Source: Terriglobales bacterium
GTDB lineage: Bacteria; Acidobacteriota; Terriglobia; Terriglobales; Acidobacteriaceae
Assembly: GCA_035487355.1 (NCBI GenBank)
Contig: DATHMF010000086.1
Location: forward strand, 62,001 to 126,000
DNA length: 64,000 nt
Direction: 5' to 3'
The notes beneath the pieces are model-generated. The model worked only from the letters and a program-made list of their open reading frames with translations, had not been told where the DNA came from and ran no database searches. The stretch's first letter is position 1; each line of letters opens with the position of its first letter. The position numbers and the translations under genes were made by a program. Shown one piece after another: positions 1-9,702 of this stretch.

Positions 1-2378
1 CGCCACCGATGACCACTGTTCCTCCATCGGCAACCAACACCTGGGTGGTAGCCTGTTGCACCACAAGAGTTGGGTTTCCTAAAATTGCGTTGCCGAAGTC
101 CGGGGTGGTGTTTTCCACGTCTATGTTGAGGAAGATGGTGTTTTCCACCGTGATCTGCGGAGTAACACTCAATCGCAGGAAAGCATCAACAAAGTTTACC
201 GTGGCCGGGCCCAGCAACTGAGATGCGGTTACAATCGGCACTCTGACACCCTGCCGTACCGTTGCCAGAATGTTGTTCTGGGTAATAATACGCGGACGAG
301 AAAGTATCTTGAGCAAGCCCCGCGACTCAGCCAGTGAAAGTTGATAATCCAGACGGAAATTTCGGGTGGCATTGATTATGTCAAGACCGCTGGTCGCGCC
401 TGTGAGTCCTAAATTGGAGAAGAGCGGCACCGCATTTCCATTTGTGGCCGAAACCGTGGGATAGTTCACACCGCTGCTGCCGGCTGGTGCACCCACCGGC
501 ACAGGGAAGCTTACTCCAGTATTCGACTTGCCAGCGTCTGGGTTACCGCCTCCGACGGTGTTACTGTTGATATTAACGCCTAGGCCGAACTGGTTACCTA
601 TGTCACGCTCGAAGTTGCGGGTAGCTGAAACCACACGCGCTTCAATTTCCACTTCCTGGGTCTTGCGGTCCAGCTTGGCCAGCAACTCGTCAACCTTGGG
701 AATCGTGTTCGGGATGTCGTCAATGATCAATGCATTCTCGCGGTCATCGGCGACCACATCTCCGCGCTGTGACAGGAAGCGCTTAATTGTAGGCACAACA
801 TCTTTTGCGTGCGCATAGCTCAGGAAACGGGTCACTGTAATTTTGTCAACCGCAAGTGCCTGGGCTTCAATCTCGGCGCGGTGATTTTCAGCTTCCTTGC
901 GCAGCGTATCCACAGTAGCGATTCGCAACACATTGCCGTCAAGCTGGTGATCAAGTCCATTGTTTCTTTCCACGATGACCAGCGCCTGGTCCCACGGAAC
1001 ATCGTCCAGCACAATGGTTAGGGTGCCATGAATGTTAGGATCCAGCACGATATTGAGACCGCTGATCTCATGGATCAGACGGAAAAAATCTTTCAAATCG
1101 ACGTCCTTCAAATTGACGGATATCGGTTCCCCGGTGAACCTGGGGCGCGCGGATGTAGAAGGTGTTGCCGCAGCCGTTTGGGGTTCAAGCGACATGTTCT
1201 GGTGCACCAATGGATTTAGCGATGCACTCGTCGGTGTCGTGGTTTCGAAAACGGCATCCGTTTTTTCAGGATTAAATTTGGCCGCGGCACTCGTAGCCCG
1301 CATTAGCGGATCTACTACTTTTGCCGTGACCGGATGATACTCCGGAGTAATTACGGCAAAATCACTTGCTTTCGTCGGAATGTTAGCAGCGGTTGTAGTT
1401 TCGGGCTTGACATCGGATGTCACGTTTGAGGTTACAGCCTGTACGGTTGCCGGTTGCACTGGAGTCGTAGCCGCAGCAACTGTTTCCGCAGGCTTAGAGT
1501 CGGCTTGGCTATCCGAGGTAGCCGCTGGTGCTGTAGTCGTAGTCGCAGCAGCCACATCGCTGGCAGCAGCAGGATGAAGTTTTACTTTCAGTTTGTTGGC
1601 AGAAGGCGCCAGCTCAAAATCCTGAGCTGAGGCAAGATCAATCACAATCCTGGTCACCGGTGGAGTGAGCTGATAGCGTGATATACGGATGGCCTTCACA
1701 TCACCAGAGTTGACTGAGATGGTCTTGTTATTGGCGAGTGGCACCGCATTGGCCAGATCAACCACAACGCGATCGGGCCCCGTGAGTTTGAGCGCATTGG
1801 GCGAGAGCGGGGCATTGGCGCTGATTTCGACCTCGATCCCATTCTTTCCCCGAACCACTCCTACATTGCGAACTTGGGCAATTCGTGTGGAATGCTTGGC
1901 TGGCGCTGGAACCGGGGCCGCCGAAGCAGTCTCTTGTGTCGAGGTGACCGGGTCAGAGATTGCGGCTGGCAGTGCGGCCTCCTCAGTTCCGGCAATACTG
2001 ATGCGCAGTTGATTGCGGACTTTGTCGAAGCTAGGCTTCGCGCCTGAGGCTATTGCAAATTCAATACGGGCCACATCTTTTCCGTCGCCGCCCTTGTAGC
2101 CAAGGACCCGATAAGAAACAAGATTGGGCACTTGCACCCCATGAGTTTTGCCGTCAATGTTAGCGGCAGAAACTCCGGCCATATCCACGAGTAGAAGGTT
2201 TTCCGTGGGCCTGTACTCGGTATGCGTAAAAGCGCCCGTCGCATGCAACGTGACAATCGCCACGTTGCCCCGGGAGGAAACCTGTACCTGTGTCAATTGT
2301 GCCCCAGATGCTGCTGCCACCGTACTCACAGCACACATCAAGAGGATACCCACCAGTTGTATTAACTTTAGCTTCATC
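1..2378 (-). CDS. pilQ: Type IV pilus secretin PilQ (3' end outside window)
   Basis: Outer-membrane secretin through which the type IV pilus passes. The frame is open from an ATG at 2376-2378 to the window edge, about 792 codons. Reading it shows a signal peptide (MKLKLIQLVGILLMCAVSTV...), a first AMIN domain at about residues 25-110, and a second at about 155-235. A low-complexity Ala/Thr/Pro linker follows, then an N0/STN-type domain (about 415-445, ISVNLKDVDLKDFFRLIHEI), an N1-type domain (KITVTRFLSYAHAKDVVPTI), and the secretin core. The core ends at the edge with the typical VLVADGGTVVIGG strand. AMIN domains bind peptidoglycan and are usual in PilQ. It is the last visible gene of the pilMNOPQ operon, 168 bp downstream of pilP. 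The C-terminal end of the secretin domain lies outside the window. Confidence 0.95.
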
Positions 2379-2546
2379 TTGTTTCTCCTCACGCCTTCGG
2401 CAATTTCCCAGTGCGTGGCGGCTTGCTTAACTCAGCCGCGTAAAAATTAGCCCACCCGCCTTTCGACGGTTACTGCCTTTAAGCTCGGCCCAATCACTAC
2501 TCATTTACTGCACTGCTTCTACTGCTTGTCCCACGAACCCCGGCTC

Positions 2547-3107
2547 TTATACAACCGGTGCGTTTACTGTCTTGACCACCTCGCGCTGGCTATCGTGCCC
2601 AAGGTTGTCCAGGTAATGCTCCTTGAAAATGACAGAATCAGGAGTAATTTTTTCCACGAAACCGTTGTAAATTGGGTCATTTTCGTGGAGGAAATATGTT
2701 TTTTGCGCTGAATTTTCAACCACCGCAATCATACCGTTGGCCGACTTCACAATTCCCCGCAAAATGACTTCGTTGACCGCCAGGCAGCGTTTACCCCCGC
2801 TGCATGCTGTGGTCATCCCTTCAAGGCGCGCCTCGACCGGGCTGATAAACGGATCGCGCTTATGACCAGGGGCCGCCACAGCGGCGGTTGCTTCCGTTCC
2901 CGGCTCCGCTGGTTTTTCAGCAGCAGGCGCGGGATTTGCTTTTTTGGTAGCTTTAGGCTTCGCAGTTTTCGGAGCCAACGGGCTGCTGGCCTTTTTGCTC
3001 TTACTCGACTTCTTGCCTGAAGCTGCAGCATCACTCGCAGCCGGAACCTGCGCAAAAGCGACGGAAGCCGTCAACAGCAGCACGAAAACGGTCCATTTTA
3101 TTTTCAT
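2547..3107 (-). CDS. pilP: Type IV pilus assembly protein PilP-like
   Basis: 186 aa. N-terminal signal sequence (MKIKWTVFVLLLTASVAFAQ), then a long Lys/Ala/Pro-rich linker (about residues 25-80), then a small beta domain at about 85-175 with the PilP-type start KRDPFISP and ILRGIVKSANGMIAVVENSA. PilP is normally an inner-membrane lipoprotein that links the PilN/PilO pair to PilQ. No clear lipobox Cys is visible here, so it may be soluble or anchored by an uncleaved signal. It lies 12 bp after pilO and before pilQ, the standard order. The linker has the Lys/Ala-rich composition expected of an extended periplasmic arm. Confidence 0.85.
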   Translation of the reverse strand: MKIKWTVFVLLLTASVAFAQVPAASDAAASGKKSSKSKKASSPLAPKTAKPKATKKANPAPAAEKPAEPGTEATAAVAAPGHKRDPFISPVEARLEGMTTACSGGKRCLAVNEVILRGIVKSANGMIAVVENSAQKTYFLHENDPIYNGFVEKITPDSVIFKEHYLDNLGHDSQREVVKTVNAPVV

Positions 3108-3119
3108 CGCAGGCTCTCC

Positions 3120-3749
3120 TTATCTCGCCGCCGGCGCCGGAGCTGCTGGCGCGGCTTTGGATGAATCATGATTGAAAAACGTTGTTGCCGTGACATTCAC
3201 TACGACAGACTCGTTGGGCGCGTATGTGTACTGGTTCTTTACTTTTGCGTCGCCACTGCGCTTGGGAGTCGCCATCTGCAGGCTCCCGACGTTGATGATG
3301 CGCTGAAGCTTGGCAACGCGCTCGAAAAAGTTCACAACCGCGTAATACGAGCCATCAATATCAATTTCATAGGGCACTTCCGTATAAAACTCACGGGTGA
3401 CCACGGGGTCGGCTGTGTACCGGCGGATTTCGATTCCCGCGCTTGCGGCGGTATCTTGCATCAGATGGATAAATGCCGGAGATTCCTTCTCATCTGGCAC
3501 AATGGTCCGCTCGATCTCCAATTGCTGCTGCAAACTTGCAATCTCTCGCTCCAAGCCGGGAAGGTCGCGTTCATATTTGCGGAGCGTCTCGTTGTCCGCC
3601 TTCTTTTGTTCCAACAGCACCTGCTTCTGATCGTTGTCTTGCTGAATCGGGTTCACCAAAAGCCACCATCCGCCTCCGCCGACAACCGCCGCGATAACAA
3701 GCGCCAGCACTACTTGTAATGCAACCGGCATTTCTCTAAATCCAGCCAT
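3120..3749 (-). CDS. pilO: Type IV pilus inner-membrane protein PilO
   Basis: About 209 aa from the preferred ATG at 3749; an in-frame GTG at 3758 would add three residues. The ATG is preferred because AGGTGA lies at good spacing upstream of it. One N-terminal membrane helix (VALQVVLALVIAAVVGGGGW) is followed by a coiled coil (about residues 40-95, rich in Glu/Lys/Gln/Leu) and a ferredoxin-like periplasmic domain (IEIRRYTADPVVTREFYTEV, VVNFFERVAKLQRIINVGSL). This is the PilO layout. It forms a heterodimer with PilN in the pilus alignment complex. The C-terminal tail is Ala/Pro-rich. It lies 36 bp downstream of pilN. Confidence 0.92.
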   Translation of the reverse strand: MAGFREMPVALQVVLALVIAAVVGGGGWWLLVNPIQQDNDQKQVLLEQKKADNETLRKYERDLPGLEREIASLQQQLEIERTIVPDEKESPAFIHLMQDTAASAGIEIRRYTADPVVTREFYTEVPYEIDIDGSYYAVVNFFERVAKLQRIINVGSLQMATPKRSGDAKVKNQYTYAPNESVVVNVTATTFFNHDSSKAAPAAPAPAAR

Positions 3750-3785
3750 ATTTCTCACCTAAACAGCGTAAATTCTCGCCGCCCC

Positions 3786-4397
3786 TTATGATTTCTGCTT
3801 TTCACAAGTGAGCTTAAAAGTAAACTCCTGCAAATCCTTCGAGTTTGGGTCTTGTACGGTCTCCGTCATTTCAACCGATTTGAAATAACCCGTTTTTTGC
3901 AGGTTCTTGATCAGGTTGGCCACAGCGGTTGAGCTGAGCGCCGTACCCTCAATCGCAATGTTGGGACCTTTGTCCTGCATGGTATTGAGCCAGACTGCGT
4001 CGGTATTGTTGACGGTATCTCCGATCATGGTCAGCAAATTCACCGGCCCACCGGATTGATTGGCGCGCAAATCATCAATCACTTTGACACGCCGCTCATA
4101 ATTGTCCCTGACCCTTTGCTCCTGGTCGTACTTCGCTTTCACCGCTGACAATCGGCGGTTTTCTTGGTCTTCCTTAGCAATTTCATCCTGCAATTTTTTG
4201 GCCTTGCTTGATGCTTGCAGATAAAAATATCCAACCGCAAGGATGGCCACCACAAGAAATACGAGGATGATCACAATGGGATTCGGTCCCTCTCCCCCAC
4301 CGCCTCCCATTCCCGTGATATCGGTAACCGTAGTGGTAGCAACCCGCTTTCCACCACGCTTCGGTTTCGGCGCTCCGAGTAAGTTAATCTTGATCAT
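3786..4397 (-). CDS. pilN: Type IV pilus assembly protein PilN
   Basis: 203 aa. It begins MIKINLLGAPKPKRGGKR, containing the INLL motif by which PilN binds PilM in the cytoplasm. A Gly-rich stretch and a single membrane helix follow (IVIILVFLVVAILAVGYFYL), then a coiled coil (about residues 65-105) and a periplasmic domain. The start overlaps the end of pilM by 4 nt, so the two are probably translationally coupled, consistent with a 1:1 cytoplasmic PilM-PilN complex. Family and position in the pilMNOPQ order agree; no oddities seen. Confidence 0.94.
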   Translation of the reverse strand: MIKINLLGAPKPKRGGKRVATTTVTDITGMGGGGGEGPNPIVIILVFLVVAILAVGYFYLQASSKAKKLQDEIAKEDQENRRLSAVKAKYDQEQRVRDNYERRVKVIDDLRANQSGGPVNLLTMIGDTVNNTDAVWLNTMQDKGPNIAIEGTALSSTAVANLIKNLQKTGYFKSVEMTETVQDPNSKDLQEFTFKLTCEKQKS

Positions 4398-5443
4398 TGT
4401 TCGAAACTCCTAAGGGCCAATCCCACAGCTACGGCGAGTTGCCCCGCGTTCTGATCAATCAAATCTGTAGGCACGCCGGAGCCGGGCGCAATTCTTTGAA
4501 ACGGATTCAACAGCTCCACCGGCAATGAAAACTCCTGTCGCAGAGCTTCCATCAAACCCGGCACTTTGGCCGAACCGCCCGCCAGGTAGATGCGCTCAAT
4601 GTGCTCGCCCGCTGCCGTGGCCCGAAAGAAATCAAATGTCTTCTGGATCTCGAGCACAATGATTTCCGTGACCTGTTGCAAAATGGGCATCTTGGCGTCT
4701 TCGCTGACGGTTCCCACCTTGCGCCCCAGCTTCAGGGACTCGGCATCGTCAAAACCGAGATCAAGCTCTTTCTGCAGCGAATCTGTGTACTGGTTGCCAC
4801 CCACGCTGACGTCGCGCGGGAACAACGGGGTAGAGCCCTTCACAATGTTGATATTCATCACGCTCGCACCCAGATTGAGGAGCGCAACCGTAGAACTGGG
4901 CGAAGGATCGTAGTTGTACTCGTAGCAGTTCTGCAGCGCAAAAGCGTCAATATCAACCACCGCTGGAGTTTTTCCGGCCAGCGAAAGGACGTTGGTGTAA
5001 TTCAGAATCTTGTCTTTCTTCACGGCCACCAGAAGCACATCCATGGGATTGCTGCCCTCATCGGAGAGGATCTGGTAGTCCACATTCACGTCAGCAACGT
5101 CAAAGGGGATATGCTGTGCCGCCTCCTGGCTGATGGTTGCCGCCAAGTCGGCATCCTCCATGGCTTGCACCTGGATTCTCTTTACAATCACAGAGTGGCC
5201 ACTGACGGAGGTCGCAACTGCCTTCGATTTGATGCTGTTCTCATTGAAAATTTTGGTAATGGCGCTGGAAACGCTTCCGCTGTCTACAATCATGGAGTCC
5301 ACGACGATATCGGAGGCCAACGGCTCCAATCCGACATGTACGACTTCAACTTCGCCCCGGCTCTTCTTCAACTCCACTGCCTTGATGCTGCTGGAGCCGA
5401 TGTCCAGGCCGACAATCGATTTTGATCCACCTATTCCGAACAT
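4394..5443 (-). CDS. pilM: Type IV pilus assembly ATPase-like PilM
   Basis: 349 aa, the usual length. It is an actin-like (FtsA/MreB superfamily) cytoplasmic protein. The N-terminal phosphate-binding loop reads IVGLDIGSSSIKAVELKK, and a second nucleotide-binding segment occurs near residue 285 (IYLAGGSAKVPGLMEALRQE). PilM binds ATP and the PilN N-terminus and connects the pilus motor to the inner-membrane complex. It starts 10 bp after the small HTH gene and overlaps pilN by 4 nt, so it is in one transcription unit with them. Confidence 0.95.
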   Translation of the reverse strand: MFGIGGSKSIVGLDIGSSSIKAVELKKSRGEVEVVHVGLEPLASDIVVDSMIVDSGSVSSAITKIFNENSIKSKAVATSVSGHSVIVKRIQVQAMEDADLAATISQEAAQHIPFDVADVNVDYQILSDEGSNPMDVLLVAVKKDKILNYTNVLSLAGKTPAVVDIDAFALQNCYEYNYDPSPSSTVALLNLGASVMNINIVKGSTPLFPRDVSVGGNQYTDSLQKELDLGFDDAESLKLGRKVGTVSEDAKMPILQQVTEIIVLEIQKTFDFFRATAAGEHIERIYLAGGSAKVPGLMEALRQEFSLPVELLNPFQRIAPGSGVPTDLIDQNAGQLAVAVGLALRSFEQ

Positions 5444-5453
5444 AAATGTCGCC

Positions 5454-5690
5454 TCAGTGCCCGGCCGCTGCTGTCCTTGCGGCTCTGGGCTTTTTCTTGC
5501 CTCTGCCTTCCCCCATGCTGCTTTTCCGCTCCATCCACGAATCCAAAATCGTCTTTTTGAACTTCCACCGGTTCCCCAGCTTGAAAGCGGGAATCTTCTC
5601 TTCGTAGACGTACTTGTATAGCGTGTCCGGACTCACGCCCAGGTATTGCGACGCCTGGCGAATGTTCATGACTTCACGCGAATCGGCCAT
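5454..5690 (-). CDS. Small excisionase/MerR-type helix-turn-helix protein
   Basis: 78 aa. Residues about 8-55 form a winged HTH of the excisionase-like HTH_17 type: MNIRQASQYLGVSPDTLYKY, then the wing IPAFKLGNRWKFKKTILDSW. The tail is Lys/Arg/Gly-rich (GEGRGKKKPRAARTAAAG). It is the first gene of the pil operon: 10 bp before pilM, with a promoter at 5836-5864 upstream. Proteins of this fold act as excisionases or as small transcription factors. No integrase or att site is visible here, so an autoregulator or pilus regulator is the likelier role (inference). A leader of about 138 nt precedes the start. Confidence 0.85.
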   Translation of the reverse strand: MADSREVMNIRQASQYLGVSPDTLYKYVYEEKIPAFKLGNRWKFKKTILDSWMERKSSMGEGRGKKKPRAARTAAAGH

Positions 5691-5835
5691 ATTTACCTTT
5701 AGCCCTTTCCCTCAAAAGATCTAGCACGCCACACTAGGCGGATGTAAAAGACGCCTTATGGCCGGGGCCGAATTACTGAGGAACCCTTCCTCTGCTTTCT
5801 GTTGTTCTCGGGGGAAAACTTACAGTGATGCGTGT

Positions 5836-5864
5836 TATATCAGTCTTACGGGTGGCCCTGTCAA
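5836..5864 (-). promoter_or_regulatory. Sigma70-type promoter of the HTH-pilMNOPQ operon
   Basis: On the minus strand a perfect -35 TTGACA (5859-5864) is followed 17 nt later by GATATA (5836-5841); an alternative -10 TATAAC overlaps it. The predicted start is near 5828, giving a leader of about 138 nt before the HTH gene. It is the only near-consensus pair seen upstream of this operon. Confidence 0.55.
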
Positions 5865-6284
5865 GCGGAAACTCCGTGTTTCTTCGGGTTTTCTGGATAG
5901 TTTCACCGGTTTATAGGGCTATTACTTTGGTAACCCAAACTACATTTTGTGTTTTACTACTAAGTACACTACTACCCTTTGTGGTGTTAATGCACACGGT
6001 TCATAATTTCGCTTGATTCCTTCTAAAAGAGGTTACTAAAGGGTAAGCGAGGTCACTAGGGGGCAGTAAGCTTCTTATACCTAAGTGGGATAGTCCCCCC
6101 ATTGCTAACTGGAAGAAAGAATTGCAGAGCTCTTAGATGAAGGGTGAGCTTTTGGCGAACGCTATCGTGCGCGAACCAAAAGCAAGGGCCCAGCAGCTTG
6201 GCTTTGGCAGCGGAGCCCTTAGAAAATGCCTTCTGAATTCGCGAAAATCTGTGAAATCCGCGGTTGGCAGTTGTTTTTTGCAGC

Positions 6285-6300
6285 TCAATGACCCGATGAC
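6285..6300. repeat. Copy of the CATCGGGTCATTGA repeat at the rne stop codon
   Basis: On the minus strand the 14-nt core CATCGGGTCATTGA lies at 6285-6298, directly after the rne TAA (6301-6303). The same core occurs at 56776-56789 after nuoE and 58172-58185 after nuoF. A shortened relative (TTGGGTCATTGAGTCATT) is present at about 20456-20474. Confidence 0.7.
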
Positions 6301-9183
6301 TTAATGAATATCAAACTGCTCCTGATGCAGCGTCGGATCCGGCTTCACGATCACGGTCTTCCCTGTCAGCTCTTCCATGTCCTGCAGCCAGCGGGCGTTG
6401 TTGGCCTTGAGGGCTTTACCGACTTCCGGATTCACGCGCACGAAGACATCTTTGCCGTCTAGGTGGCGCGTCATCTTGCGCATCTCCACATAAATTTCGT
6501 TGCATACCGTAGTCACTGATTTAATCAGGCCGGTCCCGGTGCAATATGTGCAAGGCTGGCCCAGGGTGCGCTCCAGCGACTGCTTGACCCGCTTGCGGGT
6601 AATCGCTACCAGACCGAAGTCGTTGAATTGAAGTACCTTGGAGGGAGCGCGGTCACTCTTGAGCGCTTCTTCCAATGCCTGCATGACTTTTTGCCGATTG
6701 CGGCGTTCATCCATGTCAATGAAGTCAATGACAATGATGCCCCCCAGGTCGCGCAACCGTATCTGCCGGACAATTTCTCTGATGGCGTCCACGTTGGTCT
6801 TGACGATCGTGTCTTCCAGCTTCTGCGTCTTGCCGACGAATTTGCCGGTATTGACGTCAATCGCCACCAGCGCCTCCGTCTGGTTGATGACGATGTAGCC
6901 GCCGGATTTAAGCCATACCTTGGACTTGAGTGCCTTATTGATCTCCTCCTGAATATTGAACTGCTCAAACAGAGGAGTCTCTTTTGTGTACAGCTTCACC
7001 CGCTTGACTAATTGCTGCTGAAAGCGGCTGACGAAGCGCACAATGCGCTCGTATTCCTGTTCGCTGTCAACCCAGATGTGGGAGAAGCCTTCTGACAATT
7101 GGTCACGCAGGATGCGCTCCACCAGGTTCAGGTCGTGGTAAATAAGCGCCGGAGATTTGCTGGAATCGGCCCGGCCTTTGATCTCATTCCACAAATTCAG
7201 CAGGAAGCGGATATCGGCGCGCAAATCTTCTTCGCTGGCGTGGGCCGCCGCCGTGCGGACGATGAAGCCGCCTTGATGTCCATTCACAGCCTGGCGCTCG
7301 CTGAGAATGATGCGCTTAAGGCGGTGGCGCTCTTCCTCGGATGCAATCTTGCGGGAAACGCCGTTATGGTTCACCGTGGGCATATAAACCAGGAAACGGC
7401 CCGGCAACGCAATGTGACTGGTGATGCGCGCGCCCTTCTTGCCAATAGGTTCTTTGGCAATCTGCACCAGTATTTCTTGTCCTTCTTTCAGTAAATCGGA
7501 AATCTGCGGCAGAGGAGCGCGATGAAAGCGCTTGCCACCGCCGTGACCACCACGCACTCGGCGTCCGCCGCGGCGGCGGCGATTGTTGCGGTCGAACGCA
7601 ACCTTAGGCTGGTATCCGGAAGGTCCGCGGATTTCAGCCCGGGCTTGTGTTCCATCTCCGGATTCCGTCTCTTCGTACTCTTCACTTTCTCCTTCGCCTT
7701 CGCTGCCCGAGGCTTGTATTTCGGCCTCCTCGACACTTGCTACCGTCTCCTGCTCATCCTCTTCATCATCTTCTTCTGTTGTCTCAGCCGTCGCGGTTGG
7801 CTCTGCGGATTGATGATCGGGAGCAGAATCGTGCGGCTTGGCTGTCTCTACCCGGTCAAGCATCTCCTCCTCGAAGTCTTCGTATTCCTCGTCCTCGAAA
7901 ACATGCAACATCGAGGGCTGATCTATCTCTTCTTCTTCAATCTCTTCCTCTTCCACCAGCCCGGGCATTGCGCCAAAGCGGCGTTCGGAACTGCGCGCTT
8001 CTGGACGATGCGCTTCAGTGCTTTCCCGCCGGTGTTTTTCCAAAATGGCGGCGACGTCAATCTCTTCCGTGTCGCGGCGGCTCAACTCTTCGTAGTCCAC
8101 CTCTGGTTCGCTGGCCTGAACTTCTTCCTGTACGACAGCAGAAGGCCGCACACTTTCGCTCACCGCAGCTTCGCTCGTGGCTTCCGCTCTCAGTATCGGG
8201 ATCGAGATCTCAGCCGTTTCGTGGTCATGTGCTTTGTATTCCTCTGTCTTGTGATCCTGGGTTTTGTAATCTAACCTCGCGGCAGTTGCTTGCGGCTCTT
8301 CCGGTGCAACCTCTGCTGATACAGGTTCTGCCGGAATATGTCCCGCTGCAGGATGCGCGGTTTGCGTTTCCGGCCGGTTGCGATACTTGGAGATACTCTC
8401 GCCCGGCAGAATAATCGGCTGATAACCGGCAGATGCGCCATATGTTTTTTCTTCCGGCTGTGCCTTCGGCGGACGGGCGGCATTGCGGGAATCGTTGCGG
8501 GAATCGTTGCGGGAATCGAATTTCGACTCGGGGAAACCGCGTCCGCGGCGTCCACGGCGGCGTCGGCCAAAGCGGCGGCGGTCGCCGGAATCACGCTCTG
8601 CATCGGCTGGCGCTTCGCCCGATGTTTCCCGGCCCAGTGTTTCGCGGCCCGGTGTTTCGCGGAAAGACGAATCGCGGGATGAAGCGTCGTGATGCCTGCC
8701 CGCATTCAACTCTAGTGTTTCGCTTTCTTCATCTCCGCCGTCGCTGGCAGCGTCATGGGCAATCGGATTTGCTGGCGGTGTTGCATGATGCACCGAGTGG
8801 TGGTCAGCTTCGCCGCCCGAAAATGTTTCGATTTCCCGGCCTTCTGCCTCGCCCGCGGGCTCGGTAACTGTTGGCGCGGGGCGCTCGTAACGCCGGCGGC
8901 TGCGGCCTCCATCTTCGGCGATGGCCTCGAAATCTTCCTCGCCTTCTTCATCCTGGGGTTCAAAAAAGTCCGTGACGTAGAGAAATGCGTCGCGTTCCAG
9001 GCCGATCTCAACAAATGCGGATTGCATTCCCGGAAGAACCCGGGTCACGCGGCCTTTATAGACTGATCCTGCGAGGGTGTATTCGTTTTCGCGTTCGAAA
9101 TAGATTTCAGTTAACTGGTCTTCCTCAACGACAGCGACTTTGGTTTCATGAGGGGTAGAAGAAACAAATAATTCTTTGGACAT
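6301..9183 (-). CDS. rne: Ribonuclease E/G (Rne/Rng family) with a large disordered insert
   Basis: 960 aa endoribonuclease for mRNA decay and rRNA processing. The N-terminus is the first half of an S1 RNA-binding domain (YTLAGSVYKGRVTRVLPGMQ, then SAFVEIGLERDAFLYV). Roughly residues 78-560 are an acidic, Ser/Glu/Arg-rich low-complexity segment. The S1 domain resumes at about 561 (LLKEGQEILVQIAKEPIGKK), followed by the RNase-H-like and DNase-I-like catalytic parts. These include the metal-binding DFIDMDERRNR near 818 and a zinc-link-type CTYCTGTG near 879. RNase G is about 490 aa, so the extra length comes from the internal insert rather than a C-terminal scaffold as in E. coli RNase E. The insert contains short tandem repeats (DSRN x3; RET-GRET repeats). 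The stop codon abuts an intergenic repeat (6285-6298). A 519-bp leader separates it from rodA. Confidence 0.93.
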   Translation of the reverse strand: MSKELFVSSTPHETKVAVVEEDQLTEIYFERENEYTLAGSVYKGRVTRVLPGMQSAFVEIGLERDAFLYVTDFFEPQDEEGEEDFEAIAEDGGRSRRRYERPAPTVTEPAGEAEGREIETFSGGEADHHSVHHATPPANPIAHDAASDGGDEESETLELNAGRHHDASSRDSSFRETPGRETLGRETSGEAPADAERDSGDRRRFGRRRRGRRGRGFPESKFDSRNDSRNDSRNAARPPKAQPEEKTYGASAGYQPIILPGESISKYRNRPETQTAHPAAGHIPAEPVSAEVAPEEPQATAARLDYKTQDHKTEEYKAHDHETAEISIPILRAEATSEAAVSESVRPSAVVQEEVQASEPEVDYEELSRRDTEEIDVAAILEKHRRESTEAHRPEARSSERRFGAMPGLVEEEEIEEEEIDQPSMLHVFEDEEYEDFEEEMLDRVETAKPHDSAPDHQSAEPTATAETTEEDDEEDEQETVASVEEAEIQASGSEGEGESEEYEETESGDGTQARAEIRGPSGYQPKVAFDRNNRRRRGGRRVRGGHGGGKRFHRAPLPQISDLLKEGQEILVQIAKEPIGKKGARITSHIALPGRFLVYMPTVNHNGVSRKIASEEERHRLKRIILSERQAVNGHQGGFIVRTAAAHASEEDLRADIRFLLNLWNEIKGRADSSKSPALIYHDLNLVERILRDQLSEGFSHIWVDSEQEYERIVRFVSRFQQQLVKRVKLYTKETPLFEQFNIQEEINKALKSKVWLKSGGYIVINQTEALVAIDVNTGKFVGKTQKLEDTIVKTNVDAIREIVRQIRLRDLGGIIVIDFIDMDERRNRQKVMQALEEALKSDRAPSKVLQFNDFGLVAITRKRVKQSLERTLGQPCTYCTGTGLIKSVTTVCNEIYVEMRKMTRHLDGKDVFVRVNPEVGKALKANNARWLQDMEELTGKTVIVKPDPTLHQEQFDIH

Positions 9184-9702
9184 GTACTCTCCGGCCTGCC
9201 TCTTCGCGAGAAGCAGGAGTTACCGGTGATGACGATTGGAATGAAAGCCTGGAAAAGACTGGGCGAGAGTGTATCTTTTCACCCGCTGGCTTGCTCGAAG
9301 CCGGTCGGGCGGATGTATGCAGAGAGCTAATATACGCTTGTAAAATCTTTGCACCTATCGTGCGCCATACGAGAGTTGTGACCACTCCGTCTTCATTTTC
9401 GAGTTTCTTGCACAAAAGCTTTGAAATCTGAAACTCAAAACGATTAAGACGGGGCCGTTACCAACTTCGGAGCGCTAAAATCGCTCAATCCTTGCAAACT
9501 CTCCGGTCCGTTTCCATCGGTTCACCGGATTTGCCCGCTTAACGTGGGGCTTCACGCTTAATTTTGGTTTTGCCGGCTTTTTATTCTGCCGGTCTACGGC
9601 TTCACAAGCTGCGAAAATGTCTGCTCTACAAAGAGTCTTTTCTGCAACTTTTCGAGCCGTTTCTGGAAAATTACCAGGACCAATTACCCGGCAACTTCCA
9701 TT
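9184..9702. other. Long leader region between rodA and rne
   Basis: 519 bp on the minus strand between the rodA stop and the rne start. No confident gene. After the rodA TAG (9703-9705) the same frame stays open for about 70 codons with a Lys/Arg/Pro-rich translation but no start codon. A different open frame at 9146-9415 overlaps the rne start and looks accidental. Inverted repeats rich in GCCGG occur at about 9565-9600. RNase E leaders are often long because the enzyme autoregulates its mRNA; whether that applies here is inference. Confidence 0.5.

Larger units (their letters stand above)
5691..6300. other. Intergenic region between rne 3' end and the pil operon 5' end
   Basis: 610 bp with no convincing gene; open stretches such as 5825-6016 look accidental. 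It holds the pil promoter (5836-5864), an A+T-rich block at about 5870-6060, and a possible rne transcription end. The latter is an inverted repeat pairing AAGGGC at 6184-6189 with GCCCTT at 6215-6220, with CTTTT following on the minus strand. A repeat core abuts the rne stop codon (6285-6298). Confidence 0.6.

Noticed and set aside
9146-9415. 89-codon minus-strand frame overlapping the rne start
   Set aside because: It overlaps rne in a different frame, lacks an SD and has no recognisable similarity.
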